A DNA stretch of 49,233 bases from Clostridia bacterium (GCA_017934475.1 JAGBJN010000009.1:1-49233), one strand, 5' to 3'; numbered from the stretch's first letter, positions 35,076 through 43,646 are shown. Notes: a model not told the origin generated them from the sequence alone. Numbers and translations are program-made.

Positions 35076-36638
35076 ATGAAAAATAGTAAAGGTATAACGT
35101 TAGTAGCGCTGGTAATTACAATAATTATTTTAATAATACTAGCTGGAGTAACATTTAGCGTTCTACTTGGTGAAGATGGATTGATAAATAAAACAAAACA
35201 AGGTGGAGATAAATATAAGGAAGAGTCTATAAAAGAATCGATAAATTTAGCTTACATTGGAGCAAGTACAAATGCTAATTTAAAATTAAATGAGAACGAA
35301 TTTAAAAATATATTAAATGAACAATTAGGAGAAGGAAAATACACATATTCAATAGATGAAACAACAGGAGAGATAACTGTTACAATAGATGGAAAGGAAT
35401 ATAAGGTAACAGTAAATGGAGTAGGAACTGCGGAAGAAGATAATAACTATGAAACTGGTCTTTCAAACCTTGAAATTACAGCAAGTGTAGAAAATATAAA
35501 TACAAGTGCTAAAGTATCTGCAATAGAAGGAAGAAAAGTTACAATTGATACAGAAACTATTAAAACATCTACTTTAACTGGTGGGTTTGAAGTAAATAAT
35601 AAAGTTATGTTATATGTATCAAATACAGATAGTGCTACTTTAGCTGGGAAATACGAAACTTATAAAATAGTAAGCATAAATGAAAATGAAATAACTTTAG
35701 ATGGAAATATTGATTTAGAGGTGTTTACAGGTACGAATTGTCAACTTGTAAAAATAGCAAAATATGGACAAGTAAAGATAAAAAGTGGTGTTACTGTAAC
35801 TCCAGCAACTTATGATGGAAGCTCTGGTGGAATAGTTGCAATAGAAGCAAATGAAATAATATTAAATGGAAAAATAGATGCGTCTAAAAAAGGTTATGAT
35901 TCGTCAAATATAGCACCAAATAATGGTGGAAGGGAAAGTGCAGGAAATCCTTCTAGAGCAGGAGGAAGTAACAAGTATAAAGGCGGAAATGGTGGAAAAA
36001 ATTATCAAGGATATACAGGACTTGCTTCTGATGCAGTAAATATTTCAAATAATCTACAGGAAAAGAGAATGACATTTGGAGGAGGATCATTTAATACTAC
36101 AAAAGGTGGCGGAATTATATATATTAACGCTAAAAAGGTAGAAATTGGAATGCAATATGCATTAAGTGCAAATGGACAAGGAGGAATTGGAGGAGTTGAT
36201 TCTGGATCAGGTGCAGGAGGAACTGTATGTATAAATTCTAAAAATATAGTATTTACTACAGAAGATAAAGATTACTTTGTAGGAGCTAATGCAGGCTCTG
36301 GTGCTACTGAAACAACTCCTGGATATAACACTTATGATAGTCTTTCTGGTATAGATGGAAATAATGTGGTTGGTGCTACAGCACCAAATAATGGTGGATC
36401 ATGGGGACCTTCATCAGGCGGAGCTGGTATGAAATCAAACGGAGGTGGAGGAGCTGTTGGAGGATGTTCTGGAAGTGATGCAACTGAAACCTCTGGTGGA
36501 AATGGTGCTAATAGTGTTAATATGGGCTGGGACGCAGGATCTGGCGGTGGCGGAGGAGGATTTGTAAGTATATATACAAATTCTGACTTATCTACAATAA
36601 ATTTAACAGATGCAACAATAAGAGCTTATTATGAGTAA
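35076..36638 (+). CDS. Pseudopilin-like protein with glycine-rich beta-helix-like body
   Basis: A 520-residue protein. Its N-terminus (KGITLVALVITIIILIILAG) is a prepilin-type leader and hydrophobic helix, but the +5 Glu of true type IV pilins is Ala. GEDGLINKTKQ follows, as in clostridial pilin-like proteins. A first domain (to about residue 125) is followed by a region where stretches of the form GGxIxIxA...G.I.A alternate with Gly-rich loops (about 245-510), suggesting a right-handed beta-helix or glycine-rich adhesin. AAAGGAGA lies upstream. It probably sits on the cell surface. The fusion of pilin-like anchor and Gly-rich body is notable. Confidence 0.7.
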   Translation: MKNSKGITLVALVITIIILIILAGVTFSVLLGEDGLINKTKQGGDKYKEESIKESINLAYIGASTNANLKLNENEFKNILNEQLGEGKYTYSIDETTGEITVTIDGKEYKVTVNGVGTAEEDNNYETGLSNLEITASVENINTSAKVSAIEGRKVTIDTETIKTSTLTGGFEVNNKVMLYVSNTDSATLAGKYETYKIVSINENEITLDGNIDLEVFTGTNCQLVKIAKYGQVKIKSGVTVTPATYDGSSGGIVAIEANEIILNGKIDASKKGYDSSNIAPNNGGRESAGNPSRAGGSNKYKGGNGGKNYQGYTGLASDAVNISNNLQEKRMTFGGGSFNTTKGGGIIYINAKKVEIGMQYALSANGQGGIGGVDSGSGAGGTVCINSKNIVFTTEDKDYFVGANAGSGATETTPGYNTYDSLSGIDGNNVVGATAPNNGGSWGPSSGGAGMKSNGGGGAVGGCSGSDATETSGGNGANSVNMGWDAGSGGGGGGFVSIYTNSDLSTINLTDATIRAYYE

Positions 36639-36657
36639 AAAGGTTGGAGGAATTTTT

Positions 36658-37185
36658 ATGAAAGATATAATAAAAAATAATTTAAAGTTAATATTTGCAG
36701 TAGTAATAACAGGAATAATAGCATGCTCTGCAAGTGTATATGCTGCAGCAAGCATTTTATCAAAGGATGTTAGTTATACTAAAAAAGATGGAACAGAAAT
36801 AAATGTTAAGACTGCACTTGATGAATTGTATTCAACAAGGCAAGTTGAATCATATGATATGTTAGATAAATCTACAATAACAGGATCAGGATATAATTTT
36901 AAAAAAGTTTCTTTAAAAAAAGATACACAAGAAAAAATGTTATATATAAAAGTTGAGGCAGATGTAGTACAGCAAGATATAAATGATTTGTTAACAATTG
37001 ATATTTCAGATTTAGATATAAATAGTATTGTTGATTGGAAAGTTTGCAATTTTACAAGTAGTGGAGATTTTAGAGTAAGTACAAGCGAATTTACAAAAGA
37101 TAGTATAGGAATTAGATGTGATTCTAATTGGGGATATGCTACTAAATATAATTACGATTATGTAATTGTTATAAAATATAATTAA
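36658..37185 (+). CDS. Exported protein with shared N-terminal YTKKDG module (second paralogue)
   Basis: A 175-residue protein with an N-terminal hydrophobic segment and then SKDVSYTKKDGTEINVKTALDELY, homologous to the first 60 residues or so of the protein at 34262. The C-terminal parts (here KKVSLKKDTQEKMLYIKVEAD and a final YDYVIVIKYN strand) are unrelated in appearance. The ATG at 36658 is chosen for GGAGG seven bases upstream; an earlier ATG at 36631 overlaps the previous gene and lacks a site. It is likely a surface or secreted partner of the pseudopilin-like protein. Confidence 0.7.
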   Translation: MKDIIKNNLKLIFAVVITGIIACSASVYAAASILSKDVSYTKKDGTEINVKTALDELYSTRQVESYDMLDKSTITGSGYNFKKVSLKKDTQEKMLYIKVEADVVQQDINDLLTIDISDLDINSIVDWKVCNFTSSGDFRVSTSEFTKDSIGIRCDSNWGYATKYNYDYVIVIKYN

Positions 37186-37218
37186 AATACACAAAATAAA
37201 TTAGGAAGAAAAAATTAA

Positions 37219-37389
37219 CGTTCATTATTTGATTCAATAAATAAGCAAATAGATGGATTTTTAAATAAAACTGTTACTTCTTTACCTCAACCAACAGATG
37301 GTAGTTATTTAGGTAGAGATGTTGATGGTAATGGTATGGTAAGCGCTGGTGATTTAGTTGCATTAAGAAATATTTTAAATAATAACTAA
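37219..37389 (+). pseudogene. Orphan dockerin-type fragment without start codon
   Basis: An open frame of 56 codons with no usable start, bounded by an in-frame TAA at 37216-37218. Its end reads RDVDGNGMVSAGDLVALRNIL, a type I dockerin duplicated-segment signature with the calcium-loop residues D, D, N and D. The preceding Gln/Pro/Thr-rich linker is usual for C-terminal dockerins. Only one of the normal two segments is present. It is the broken 3' end of a larger secreted protein, or a tail once fused to the upstream gene. Confidence 0.7.
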
Positions 37390-37395
37390 TAATAA

Positions 37396-37437
37396 AAAGA
37401 CAACATTCCAATTTTATGAAATGTTGTCTTTTTTCTT
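37396..37437. terminator. Bidirectional terminator after the surface cassette
   Basis: A 12-bp stem AAAGACAACATT/AATGTTGTCTTT (37396-37407 with 37420-37431) is followed by TTTTTC on plus and by a T stretch on minus. It serves the surface cassette and the convergent orphan gene. Confidence 0.85.
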
Positions 37438-37744
37438 AAACTACAATGTCATTTTCGTTTAAAGCTTTAAATCCTCCGGTTACAAGTTTAATGATTCTAT
37501 TAGAATCGATATCTTCGCCTTGAGGGTATGCAAGGAGATACTGCTGCTTGCTGTATTCCTTACCAATGTAATAAAAATTTGAAAAGTTTATTTTATTTCC
37601 TGCTTCATCTTTTTCAAAAAAACGGAAAGCGTTGGAATACATTGGAAAAGGTTTTGCTTCTTCTACATCCCGAAGTTTAACCTCTTTTTCATTACTCCCC
37701 ATAAGAGAGATACCAGGAAAATAAAATTCTACATACTGCTTCAT
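37436..37744 (-). CDS. Orphan small hypothetical protein (102 aa)
   Basis: I do not recognise this family. The 102-residue soluble protein has an aromatic-rich pattern (MKQYVEFYFPGISLMG, NFSNFYYIGKEYS) and no signal. The ATG at 37744 has GGAGG seven bases upstream; a longer frame from a TTG at 37792 would begin inside the promoter region. It has its own promoter (37795-37823) and shares a bidirectional terminator. Composition is more GC-rich than its surroundings, as for the orphan genes at 1687-1935 and 24828-25106. Confidence 0.7.
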   Translation of the reverse strand: MKQYVEFYFPGISLMGSNEKEVKLRDVEEAKPFPMYSNAFRFFEKDEAGNKINFSNFYYIGKEYSKQQYLLAYPQGEDIDSNRIIKLVTGGFKALNENDIVV

Positions 37745-37794
37745 AAAACATCCTCCTTTAATTGTAGGTGGTGTAAAAAATAGTGACGTCAAAA

Positions 37795-37823
37795 ATTATA
37801 TCATATAAATATAAAAAAATCAA
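37795..37823 (-). promoter_or_regulatory. Promoter of the orphan gene at 37436-37744
   Basis: On the minus strand, TTGATT (37818-37823) and perfect TATAAT (37795-37800) have 17-bp spacing. It is divergent from the promoter of the metallopeptidase gene. Confidence 0.75.
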
Positions 37824-37833
37824 CTAGAATGCC

Positions 37834-37861
37834 TTGTTTTTGTGGCAAATAATGTTATAAT
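37834..37861 (+). promoter_or_regulatory. Promoter of the membrane metallopeptidase gene
   Basis: TTGTTT (37834-37839) and TATAAT (37856-37861) have 16-bp spacing, about 52 bp before the ATG at 37914. Confidence 0.55.
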
Positions 37862-37913
37862 ATATAAAGAGTTATTATATGAAATTATAATAAAAACACA
37901 AAAGGAGAAATAT

Positions 37914-39266
37914 ATGGAAAATAAAGAAAAAAAAGTTGGAAAGATTATTGGAAATATTATTGCAATTGCAATAGTTACAATTTTTTTGTTTTTTGCATGG
38001 AAAATATATCAAAAAAATAATTTTAATGAATATGTTAGAGCCGAATATAATTTGGATACATCAAGCTTTACAAGAGATGAAGAAATAAAACTTGGAAATG
38101 CAAACAGTTATAGAATAGATAATCCAACTTATAATGATGCAATGTTCTTTAAAACAATAGATGTTACTCCAAACACAGTTTATAGAGTAACTTGTAAAAT
38201 AAAAACATTAGATGTTGAGCCTGAAAAAGAATATACAGATGTTGGAGCACATATAAGCATAGGAAATACTTTTGAAAAATCAGATAATGTTACAGGTACG
38301 ACTGATTGGAAAGAGGTTTCTTTCTGTTTCAATTCAAAAAATAGAGAAAAAGTGGATTTAGGCTTTAGGCTTGGAGGAGCAGAGGGATTAGTAAAAGGAA
38401 CTGCATGGTTTACTGATTTTACTATAGAAACTGGACATACAGACACAAGCAATGAATGGAATTTTTTGTGTGTTTTATTTGATAATGTTGATGTAGATTT
38501 AGAAGGGGAGAATGTAAAACTAGAACTTACACAAATAGATAAGGATGATATAAAAGCTTGTTTAAGAAGATTTAAATCATCTATGGAAGAAATGTCAGAA
38601 GGAAAAATGATTGTAAATTACGATTTATATGAAGTAACAAATCCTATAAATCATTTTTCATACGATCCTGACACAGGTTATTATGTATCTGGATACGATG
38701 TAAAAGATGTATTAGATGAATATTTAAAAGAAGGAATTTATGATCATATATTTATTGCTTTTAGAACAGGTGATATAAATAAAGAACAATCTATATATGT
38801 AAATGATTGGATAGGTTTGGGCTCAATGGAATATAGAGGACTTGGCTTCTCAAATATAAGATTACCAAATGATGATAAAAGCTATATTTATAAATTTGAT
38901 TCAAGAATAAACACTTTCCCAGAAGAAGTATTTATTCACGAATTTTTACATACTCTTGAAAGAAATGCAGAAAGCTATGGGTATGAAAGGCCTGAACTTC
39001 ACTCAAATGAAACATATGGATACAAAAGCGAAAAACTACTTGGTTTAAAAAAGTGGTATCAAGATTATATGAATAAAAATATAAATTCAAGCAATGGAAA
39101 GATAGGGTTGCCTGAAGAAATATTTACTAAAAAACCATCTACTTTTTTAGATTTTGAGTATTCTCATAAAATGGATACATTAAAAGAACCAGAAAATATA
39201 ATTGAAGAATTAAGTAATATATATATAAGATTAAGAGGAATGATAGTAAAGGCAACAGAAAATTAG
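37914..39266 (+). CDS. Membrane-anchored predicted zinc metallopeptidase with carbohydrate-binding-like domain
   Basis: A 450-residue protein with an N-terminal membrane anchor (about residues 10-32). Residues of about 40-185 look like a jelly-roll carbohydrate-binding or ligand-binding domain (AMFFKTIDVTPNTVYRV, VTGTTDWKEVSFCFNS). The C-terminal half carries HEFLH at 342-346, followed by ERNAESYG, a zinc-peptidase HExxH signature. The third ligand is not certain. The start at 37914 is fixed by AAAGGAGA; an upstream frame from 37842 would start at the -10 element. It lies 15 bp before queA, possibly cotranscribed. Substrate unknown; likely extracellular or wall-facing. Confidence 0.7.
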   Translation: MENKEKKVGKIIGNIIAIAIVTIFLFFAWKIYQKNNFNEYVRAEYNLDTSSFTRDEEIKLGNANSYRIDNPTYNDAMFFKTIDVTPNTVYRVTCKIKTLDVEPEKEYTDVGAHISIGNTFEKSDNVTGTTDWKEVSFCFNSKNREKVDLGFRLGGAEGLVKGTAWFTDFTIETGHTDTSNEWNFLCVLFDNVDVDLEGENVKLELTQIDKDDIKACLRRFKSSMEEMSEGKMIVNYDLYEVTNPINHFSYDPDTGYYVSGYDVKDVLDEYLKEGIYDHIFIAFRTGDINKEQSIYVNDWIGLGSMEYRGLGFSNIRLPNDDKSYIYKFDSRINTFPEEVFIHEFLHTLERNAESYGYERPELHSNETYGYKSEKLLGLKKWYQDYMNKNINSSNGKIGLPEEIFTKKPSTFLDFEYSHKMDTLKEPENIIEELSNIYIRLRGMIVKATEN

Positions 39267-39281
39267 AAAGAGGGATAGAAC

Positions 39282-40307
39282 TTGAAAGTTTCAGATTTTG
39301 ATTATTTTTTACCAGAAGAATTAATTGCACAAACACCACTAAAGGATAGAACATCATCTAGATTATTAGTACTAGATAGAGAAAATAAAACATTTGAAGA
39401 TAAACACTTTTCAGATATATTGGATTATTTACAACCTGGAGATTGTTTAGTTAGAAATAATACAAAGGTTATACCTGCAAGACTATATGGAAAAAAAGAG
39501 GATACGGGTGTAGATATTGAATTTCTTCTTTTAAAAAGAATAGAAGGAGATTTGTGGGAAGTTATGGTAAGGCCAGGAAGAAGATTAAAACCTGGCACTA
39601 AAGTAGTATTTGGAGATGGTATTCTTAGAGCAGAAATACTTGATGTATTAGAAGGTGGAAATAGAAAAGTAAAATTTGAATATGATGGCATATTTAATGA
39701 AATTTTAGATCAAATAGGATTAATGCCACTTCCACCATATATTAAAGAAAAATTAGAAGATAAAGACAGATATCAAACTGTATATGCAAAATATGAAGGA
39801 TCAGCTGCAGCGCCAACTGCAGGACTTCATTTTACAGATGAACTTCTTGAAAAAATAAGAGAAAAAGGCGTAGATATTGCAAATGTTACACTTCATGTTG
39901 GAATAGGAACATTTAGACCTGTAAAAGTTGAAAATGTAGAAGAACATGATATGCATACAGAACATTTTTATATAAAAGAAGAAGATGTTCAAAAAATAAA
40001 TAACTGTAAGAAAAATGGTGGAAGAATAATTGCGATAGGAACAACATCTTGTAGAGTATTAGAATCAATAGCAGATGAAAATGGAATGGTAAAAGCAGTA
40101 GAAGGAGATACAAATATATTTATTTATCCTGGTTATAAATTCAAGTGTATAGACAACTTAATTACAAATTTCCATTTACCACAATCAACACTTATAATGT
40201 TAGTATCTGCACTTGCTGGTAGAGATTTTATAATGGATGCATATAAACATGCAGTAGATGAAAAATATAGATTTTTTAGCTTTGGAGATGCTATGTTTAT
40301 AAAATAG
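39282..40307 (+). CDS. queA: S-adenosylmethionine:tRNA ribosyltransferase-isomerase
   Basis: QueA adds the cyclopentyl-epoxide moiety to preQ1-modified tRNA, giving epoxyqueuosine. The 341-residue protein has [25 protein letters not shown], the [10 protein letters not shown] segment, the [13 protein letters not shown] motif and the [13 protein letters not shown] block. The start is TTG at 39282 with AGAGGGA upstream. With the precursor transporter at 29702 it indicates queuosine in tRNA. No tgt or queG/queH is in the window. Confidence 0.96.
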   Translation: MKVSDFDYFLPEELIAQTPLKDRTSSRLLVLDRENKTFEDKHFSDILDYLQPGDCLVRNNTKVIPARLYGKKEDTGVDIEFLLLKRIEGDLWEVMVRPGRRLKPGTKVVFGDGILRAEILDVLEGGNRKVKFEYDGIFNEILDQIGLMPLPPYIKEKLEDKDRYQTVYAKYEGSAAAPTAGLHFTDELLEKIREKGVDIANVTLHVGIGTFRPVKVENVEEHDMHTEHFYIKEEDVQKINNCKKNGGRIIAIGTTSCRVLESIADENGMVKAVEGDTNIFIYPGYKFKCIDNLITNFHLPQSTLIMLVSALAGRDFIMDAYKHAVDEKYRFFSFGDAMFIK

Positions 40308-40315
40308 GGAGATAT

Positions 40316-41605
40316 ATGAAAAAAGAAGAGAAAATTAGAATTAAAGAACTAAAAAAACAAGGAAAGTATAATGAGATATATGCTGAATATGGTTCAAAGG
40401 TATATAAAAAAAATACTCCTAGAAAAGTAAAAAATGCAGATATAGAATTACTGATAAAGGAAAAGCAATTCCAATATATAAAGGAAAAATATGGAGAGAA
40501 TACTTACATAGATGTACTTATAAGAGAATATTTTAGAGAAATAAATGAATCGAAAGTAAGCGGTTGGAATAAATTTGTAGCAAAAGCTAAAGGAAGATGG
40601 TGGGATTTAAAAAATGCTTGTCGTTTTGCTGTTCCAATTACACTTTTGCTTATACCACCTGGGGGGACAGGAATGTTGTTAAAGGCTTCTGAAGACAATA
40701 TAAATGAAAATAGAATAAATTATGCAGCTGAGATTGAAACATATAACAACAAAATTGAAGAATATGCAAAAGAAGTAAAGTCAATGGATTTATCAGACAT
40801 ACAAACTTTTATGAAAGTTATGGATGATATGTGGAAAAGCATAGATGGTTTTGGAACACCTGCTAAAGATATACAAGGTTTTTATGAACTTGATCTTGCA
40901 AGTGAGGATGGATATGGTGTTTGTAGAAATATGGCAAGTGATGTGGCTAAAAAATTAAATGCTATAAATCCAGAATATAATGCTAGAACTATTACTGTAA
41001 AAATGCAAGATGGTGGAAGTTATAGAATGGCAAATATAGAAAGACACGAACATAATGAAGAAATAAAAAATGAAGATATAGAAGTAGAAGAAGAAGAATT
41101 AGGAATTTCAGATAGTCTAAATAGTATTAGTAAAGAATTTATTATTGGGAACCATTTGGTAACACTTGTTGATATAAAAGAGGATAATTTAATATTAGTT
41201 TTAGATCCAACTAATCCCGGAATTGGAATATATAAAAATGGTGAAATATCAATGCTAAATGCTGGAATAGAAAAAGATGCACGTCATTATGAAGTAAAAG
41301 AAGTTGGAAATATGTTTTTCCACGGGGGAGTTTCTGGAGTTAAAGATTCTATAGTTGATATAGCTGATAGTTTTTCGAAATCACCATTAAAATATGAAAA
41401 AATAGATGAAAAATATGGAATAGATGCACAAAATAGAGCGTTAGAAGAAGTTAGACAAATGAGTGCAAAAGAAAACGAAAGTGAAACGTTTAGAAATGAA
41501 TACAAAGTAGATATTGAAGAAATTGATAGAGAAATAGATAAAATAGAACAAGAAAGAAGCATACAAAGAAATCTAACTAATATGGAAAAAGATGAACGAG
41601 AATAA
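40316..41605 (+). CDS. Predicted transglutaminase/cysteine-peptidase-like protein of unknown role
   Basis: A 429-residue protein I do not recognise as a whole. A charged N-terminal helical region (1-100) is followed by a short hydrophobic segment (about 100-125, PITLLLIPPGGTGML). A middle domain then has the order expected of a transglutaminase-like triad: C203 in GYGVCRNMASDVA, H280 in GNHLVTLVD and D297 in LVLDPTNPGIGIY. The last 90 residues or so are coiled-coil-like and charged. It starts 8 bp after queA with GGGAGA. Whether it is a peptidase, a cross-linker or an inactive homologue cannot be told. Confidence 0.6.
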   Translation: MKKEEKIRIKELKKQGKYNEIYAEYGSKVYKKNTPRKVKNADIELLIKEKQFQYIKEKYGENTYIDVLIREYFREINESKVSGWNKFVAKAKGRWWDLKNACRFAVPITLLLIPPGGTGMLLKASEDNINENRINYAAEIETYNNKIEEYAKEVKSMDLSDIQTFMKVMDDMWKSIDGFGTPAKDIQGFYELDLASEDGYGVCRNMASDVAKKLNAINPEYNARTITVKMQDGGSYRMANIERHEHNEEIKNEDIEVEEEELGISDSLNSISKEFIIGNHLVTLVDIKEDNLILVLDPTNPGIGIYKNGEISMLNAGIEKDARHYEVKEVGNMFFHGGVSGVKDSIVDIADSFSKSPLKYEKIDEKYGIDAQNRALEEVRQMSAKENESETFRNEYKVDIEEIDREIDKIEQERSIQRNLTNMEKDERE

Positions 41606-41634
41606 AATAATTGAAATAAAATTTTTGAAAAACA

Positions 41635-41663
41635 TTGCAATAAAAAGTAAAAAGTGTTAATAT
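41635..41663 (+). promoter_or_regulatory. Promoter of pyrG
   Basis: TTGCAA (41635-41640) and TATAAT-like TAATAT (41658-41663) have 17-bp spacing. Transcription would start near 41669-41671, right at the base of a terminator hairpin. Confidence 0.65.
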
Positions 41664-41670
41664 ATAAAGG

Positions 41671-41718
41671 AAGATTAAAAAAAACCGAATTTTTCGGAAA
41701 AGTTTTTAATCTTTTTTT
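41671..41718 (+). terminator. Start-proximal terminator or attenuator in the pyrG leader
   Basis: AAGATTAAAAA (41671-41681) pairs with TTTTTAATCTT (41703-41713), with an inner CCGAA/TTCGG stem, followed by a T run. It begins almost at the predicted pyrG transcription start, as in Gram-positive pyrG attenuators. It may also end transcription from the upstream gene. The GGGC start needed for the Bacillus reiterative-transcription mechanism is not present. Confidence 0.75.
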
Positions 41719-41761
41719 ATTTTTTAAATAATTGTTTAGAAAAAAGAAGGGAAGTAGAAAA

Positions 41762-43357
41762 ATGAAAACAAAGTACATATTTGTAACAGGTGGAGTAGTA
41801 TCAGGACTTGGAAAAGGAATAACAGCAGCATCATTAGGAAGACTATTGAAAAATAGAGGATATAAAGTAGTAAATCAAAAATTTGATCCATATATAAATG
41901 TAGATCCAGGAACAATGAGCCCATATGAACATGGAGAAGTTTTTGTAACAGATGATGGAGCAGAAACTGACTTAGATTTAGGCCATTATGAAAGATTTAC
42001 AGACGAAAGTTTAAGTAAAAATTCTAGTATTACAATGGGAAAAATATATCAAGAAGTATTAGATAGAGAAAGAAGAGGAGATTACTTAGGAAAAACAGTT
42101 CAAGTAATACCTCATATTACTAATGCAATAAAAGAGAAAATATATGCATTTGAAAATACAGATGTTGATGTTGTAATATCTGAACTTGGTGGAACAGTTG
42201 GAGATTTAGAAGGACAGTCTTTAATAGAAGCAATACGTCAAGTAGGAATAGAAAATTCACCAGAAGATGTACTTTATATACATGTAACATTACTTCCTTA
42301 TATACATGGTTCAAATGAATTAAAATCAAAGCCAACGCAACATTCAGTTAAAGAACTTCAATCATTTGGTATAATGCCAGATATTTTAGTATGTCGTTCT
42401 GAAACAGAAATTCCAGATAGTTTAAGAGAAAAAATGGCGTTATTCTGCAATGTTAGAAAAGAAGATATAATTGCAAATAGAACAGCAGGATGCTTATATG
42501 AAGTGCCACTTATGCTTGAAGATGAGGGACTTGCTGTTCAAACTTGTAAACATTTAGGATTAGACAAAGTAAAACCTAATAATGCTGAATGGGAAAAGAT
42601 GGTTAAGAAAATTAATAGTGTTTCTGACAAAGAAGTTACAATTGCAATAGTTGGTAAATATGTTAAACTTGAAGATTCATATTTATCTGTTGCAGAAAGC
42701 TTAAGACATGCTGGTTTTGAAAATGGCGTTAAAGTAAATGTAAAATATATAAATTGTGAAGAAATAACAGAAAAAAATGCTAAAGAAAAATTAGCTGGAT
42801 TAAATGGAATTATTGTTCCGGGTGGATTTGGAAATAGAGGAATAGAAGGAAAAATAGAAACAATTAGATATGCTAGAGAAAATAAAGTTCCTTTTTTAGG
42901 AATTTGTCTTGGAATGCAAATGGCAGTTGTTGAGTTTGCAAGAAATGTATTAAAACTAAATGACGTTAATTCAGAAGAATTTGAAGCAGAGTGTGAGAAT
43001 CCAGTAATTCATATAATGAAGGATCAAAAAGTAATTACTAGAAAAGGTGGAACAATGAGACTTGGAAGCTATCCATGTAAATTAAAAGAAGGTAGTCTTG
43101 CAGAAAAATTATATAAAACATCTAATATAGATGAAAGACATAGACATCGTTTTGAATATAATAATAGTTATAAAGAAGCAATGGAAGGCAAAGGATTAAT
43201 ATGCTCAGGAACATCACCAGACGGAACATTAGTTGAAATAGTTGAAATAAAAGATCATCCATATTTTATAGCAGCACAATTTCATCCAGAATTTAAATCA
43301 AGACCTGATAGACCAGCCCCATTATTTGTTGGACTTGTGAAAGCTGCAATGAAATAA
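41762..43357 (+). CDS. pyrG: CTP synthase
   Basis: CTP synthase converts UTP to CTP using glutamine. The 531-residue protein has the synthase domain ([17 protein letters not shown], with the ATP-site loop, and [19 protein letters not shown]) and a C-terminal class I glutamine amidotransferase with the nucleophile in FLGICLGMQ and the catalytic His/Glu in [10 protein letters not shown]. The ATG at 41762 has AAGGGA upstream; an earlier TTG at 41732 would begin inside the terminator tail and is rejected. A start-proximal attenuator precedes it. Confidence 0.97.
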   Translation: MKTKYIFVTGGVVSGLGKGITAASLGRLLKNRGYKVVNQKFDPYINVDPGTMSPYEHGEVFVTDDGAETDLDLGHYERFTDESLSKNSSITMGKIYQEVLDRERRGDYLGKTVQVIPHITNAIKEKIYAFENTDVDVVISELGGTVGDLEGQSLIEAIRQVGIENSPEDVLYIHVTLLPYIHGSNELKSKPTQHSVKELQSFGIMPDILVCRSETEIPDSLREKMALFCNVRKEDIIANRTAGCLYEVPLMLEDEGLAVQTCKHLGLDKVKPNNAEWEKMVKKINSVSDKEVTIAIVGKYVKLEDSYLSVAESLRHAGFENGVKVNVKYINCEEITEKNAKEKLAGLNGIIVPGGFGNRGIEGKIETIRYARENKVPFLGICLGMQMAVVEFARNVLKLNDVNSEEFEAECENPVIHIMKDQKVITRKGGTMRLGSYPCKLKEGSLAEKLYKTSNIDERHRHRFEYNNSYKEAMEGKGLICSGTSPDGTLVEIVEIKDHPYFIAAQFHPEFKSRPDRPAPLFVGLVKAAMK

Positions 43358-43396
43358 TTCGTTAAAAACAAATGAGAAAAAAGAGAGGAATATAGT

Positions 43397-43633
43397 ATGG
43401 AAATATTTGAAATAAATGATAATACTATACAATATAATGACATAACAATGAAAAAGGCAAGAGATTTTTCTTTTGAAGGAAAAGAATATATTGAGTTTAG
43501 AAATATAAAAGAACATTTATTTATAGTTATGGAAAAAATAACAGATAATGTTTGTATTCAAATTCTAGATAATAAACTTAGAAATAGAATAATGGAAATA
43601 TATTTTAAAAAAGAAACTGACTATATAGAATAA
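43397..43633 (+). CDS. Unknown small protein after pyrG (78 aa)
   Basis: A 78-residue soluble protein, beta-strand rich (MEIFEINDNTIQYND, KEYIEFRNIKEHLFIVM), with no family I recognise. GAGGAAT-type ribosome-binding site. It lies 39 bp after pyrG and 13 bp before a predicted gluzincin. It is probably cotranscribed with both and could be a partner or inhibitor of the downstream protein. Confidence 0.65.
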   Translation: MEIFEINDNTIQYNDITMKKARDFSFEGKEYIEFRNIKEHLFIVMEKITDNVCIQILDNKLRNRIMEIYFKKETDYIE

Positions 43634-43646
43634 AGGAGAAATCTTA

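Noticed and set aside
34262-37185. Surface cassette as a prophage tail-fibre region
   Set aside because: No capsid, portal, terminase, integrase or lysis genes are present, and the proteins carry export leaders, which phage structural proteins do not.
41671-41718. pyrG leader as a standard Bacillus-type reiterative-transcription attenuator
   Set aside because: The initial GGGC and the C/U-rich 5' hairpin arm needed to pair with slipped G residues are missing.
41287-41778. Minus-strand open frame of 163 codons over the end of the 40316 gene and the pyrG leader
   Set aside because: It crosses a terminator and a promoter of the other strand and lacks a ribosome-binding site; the peptide is Phe/Leu/Ser-rich antisense noise.
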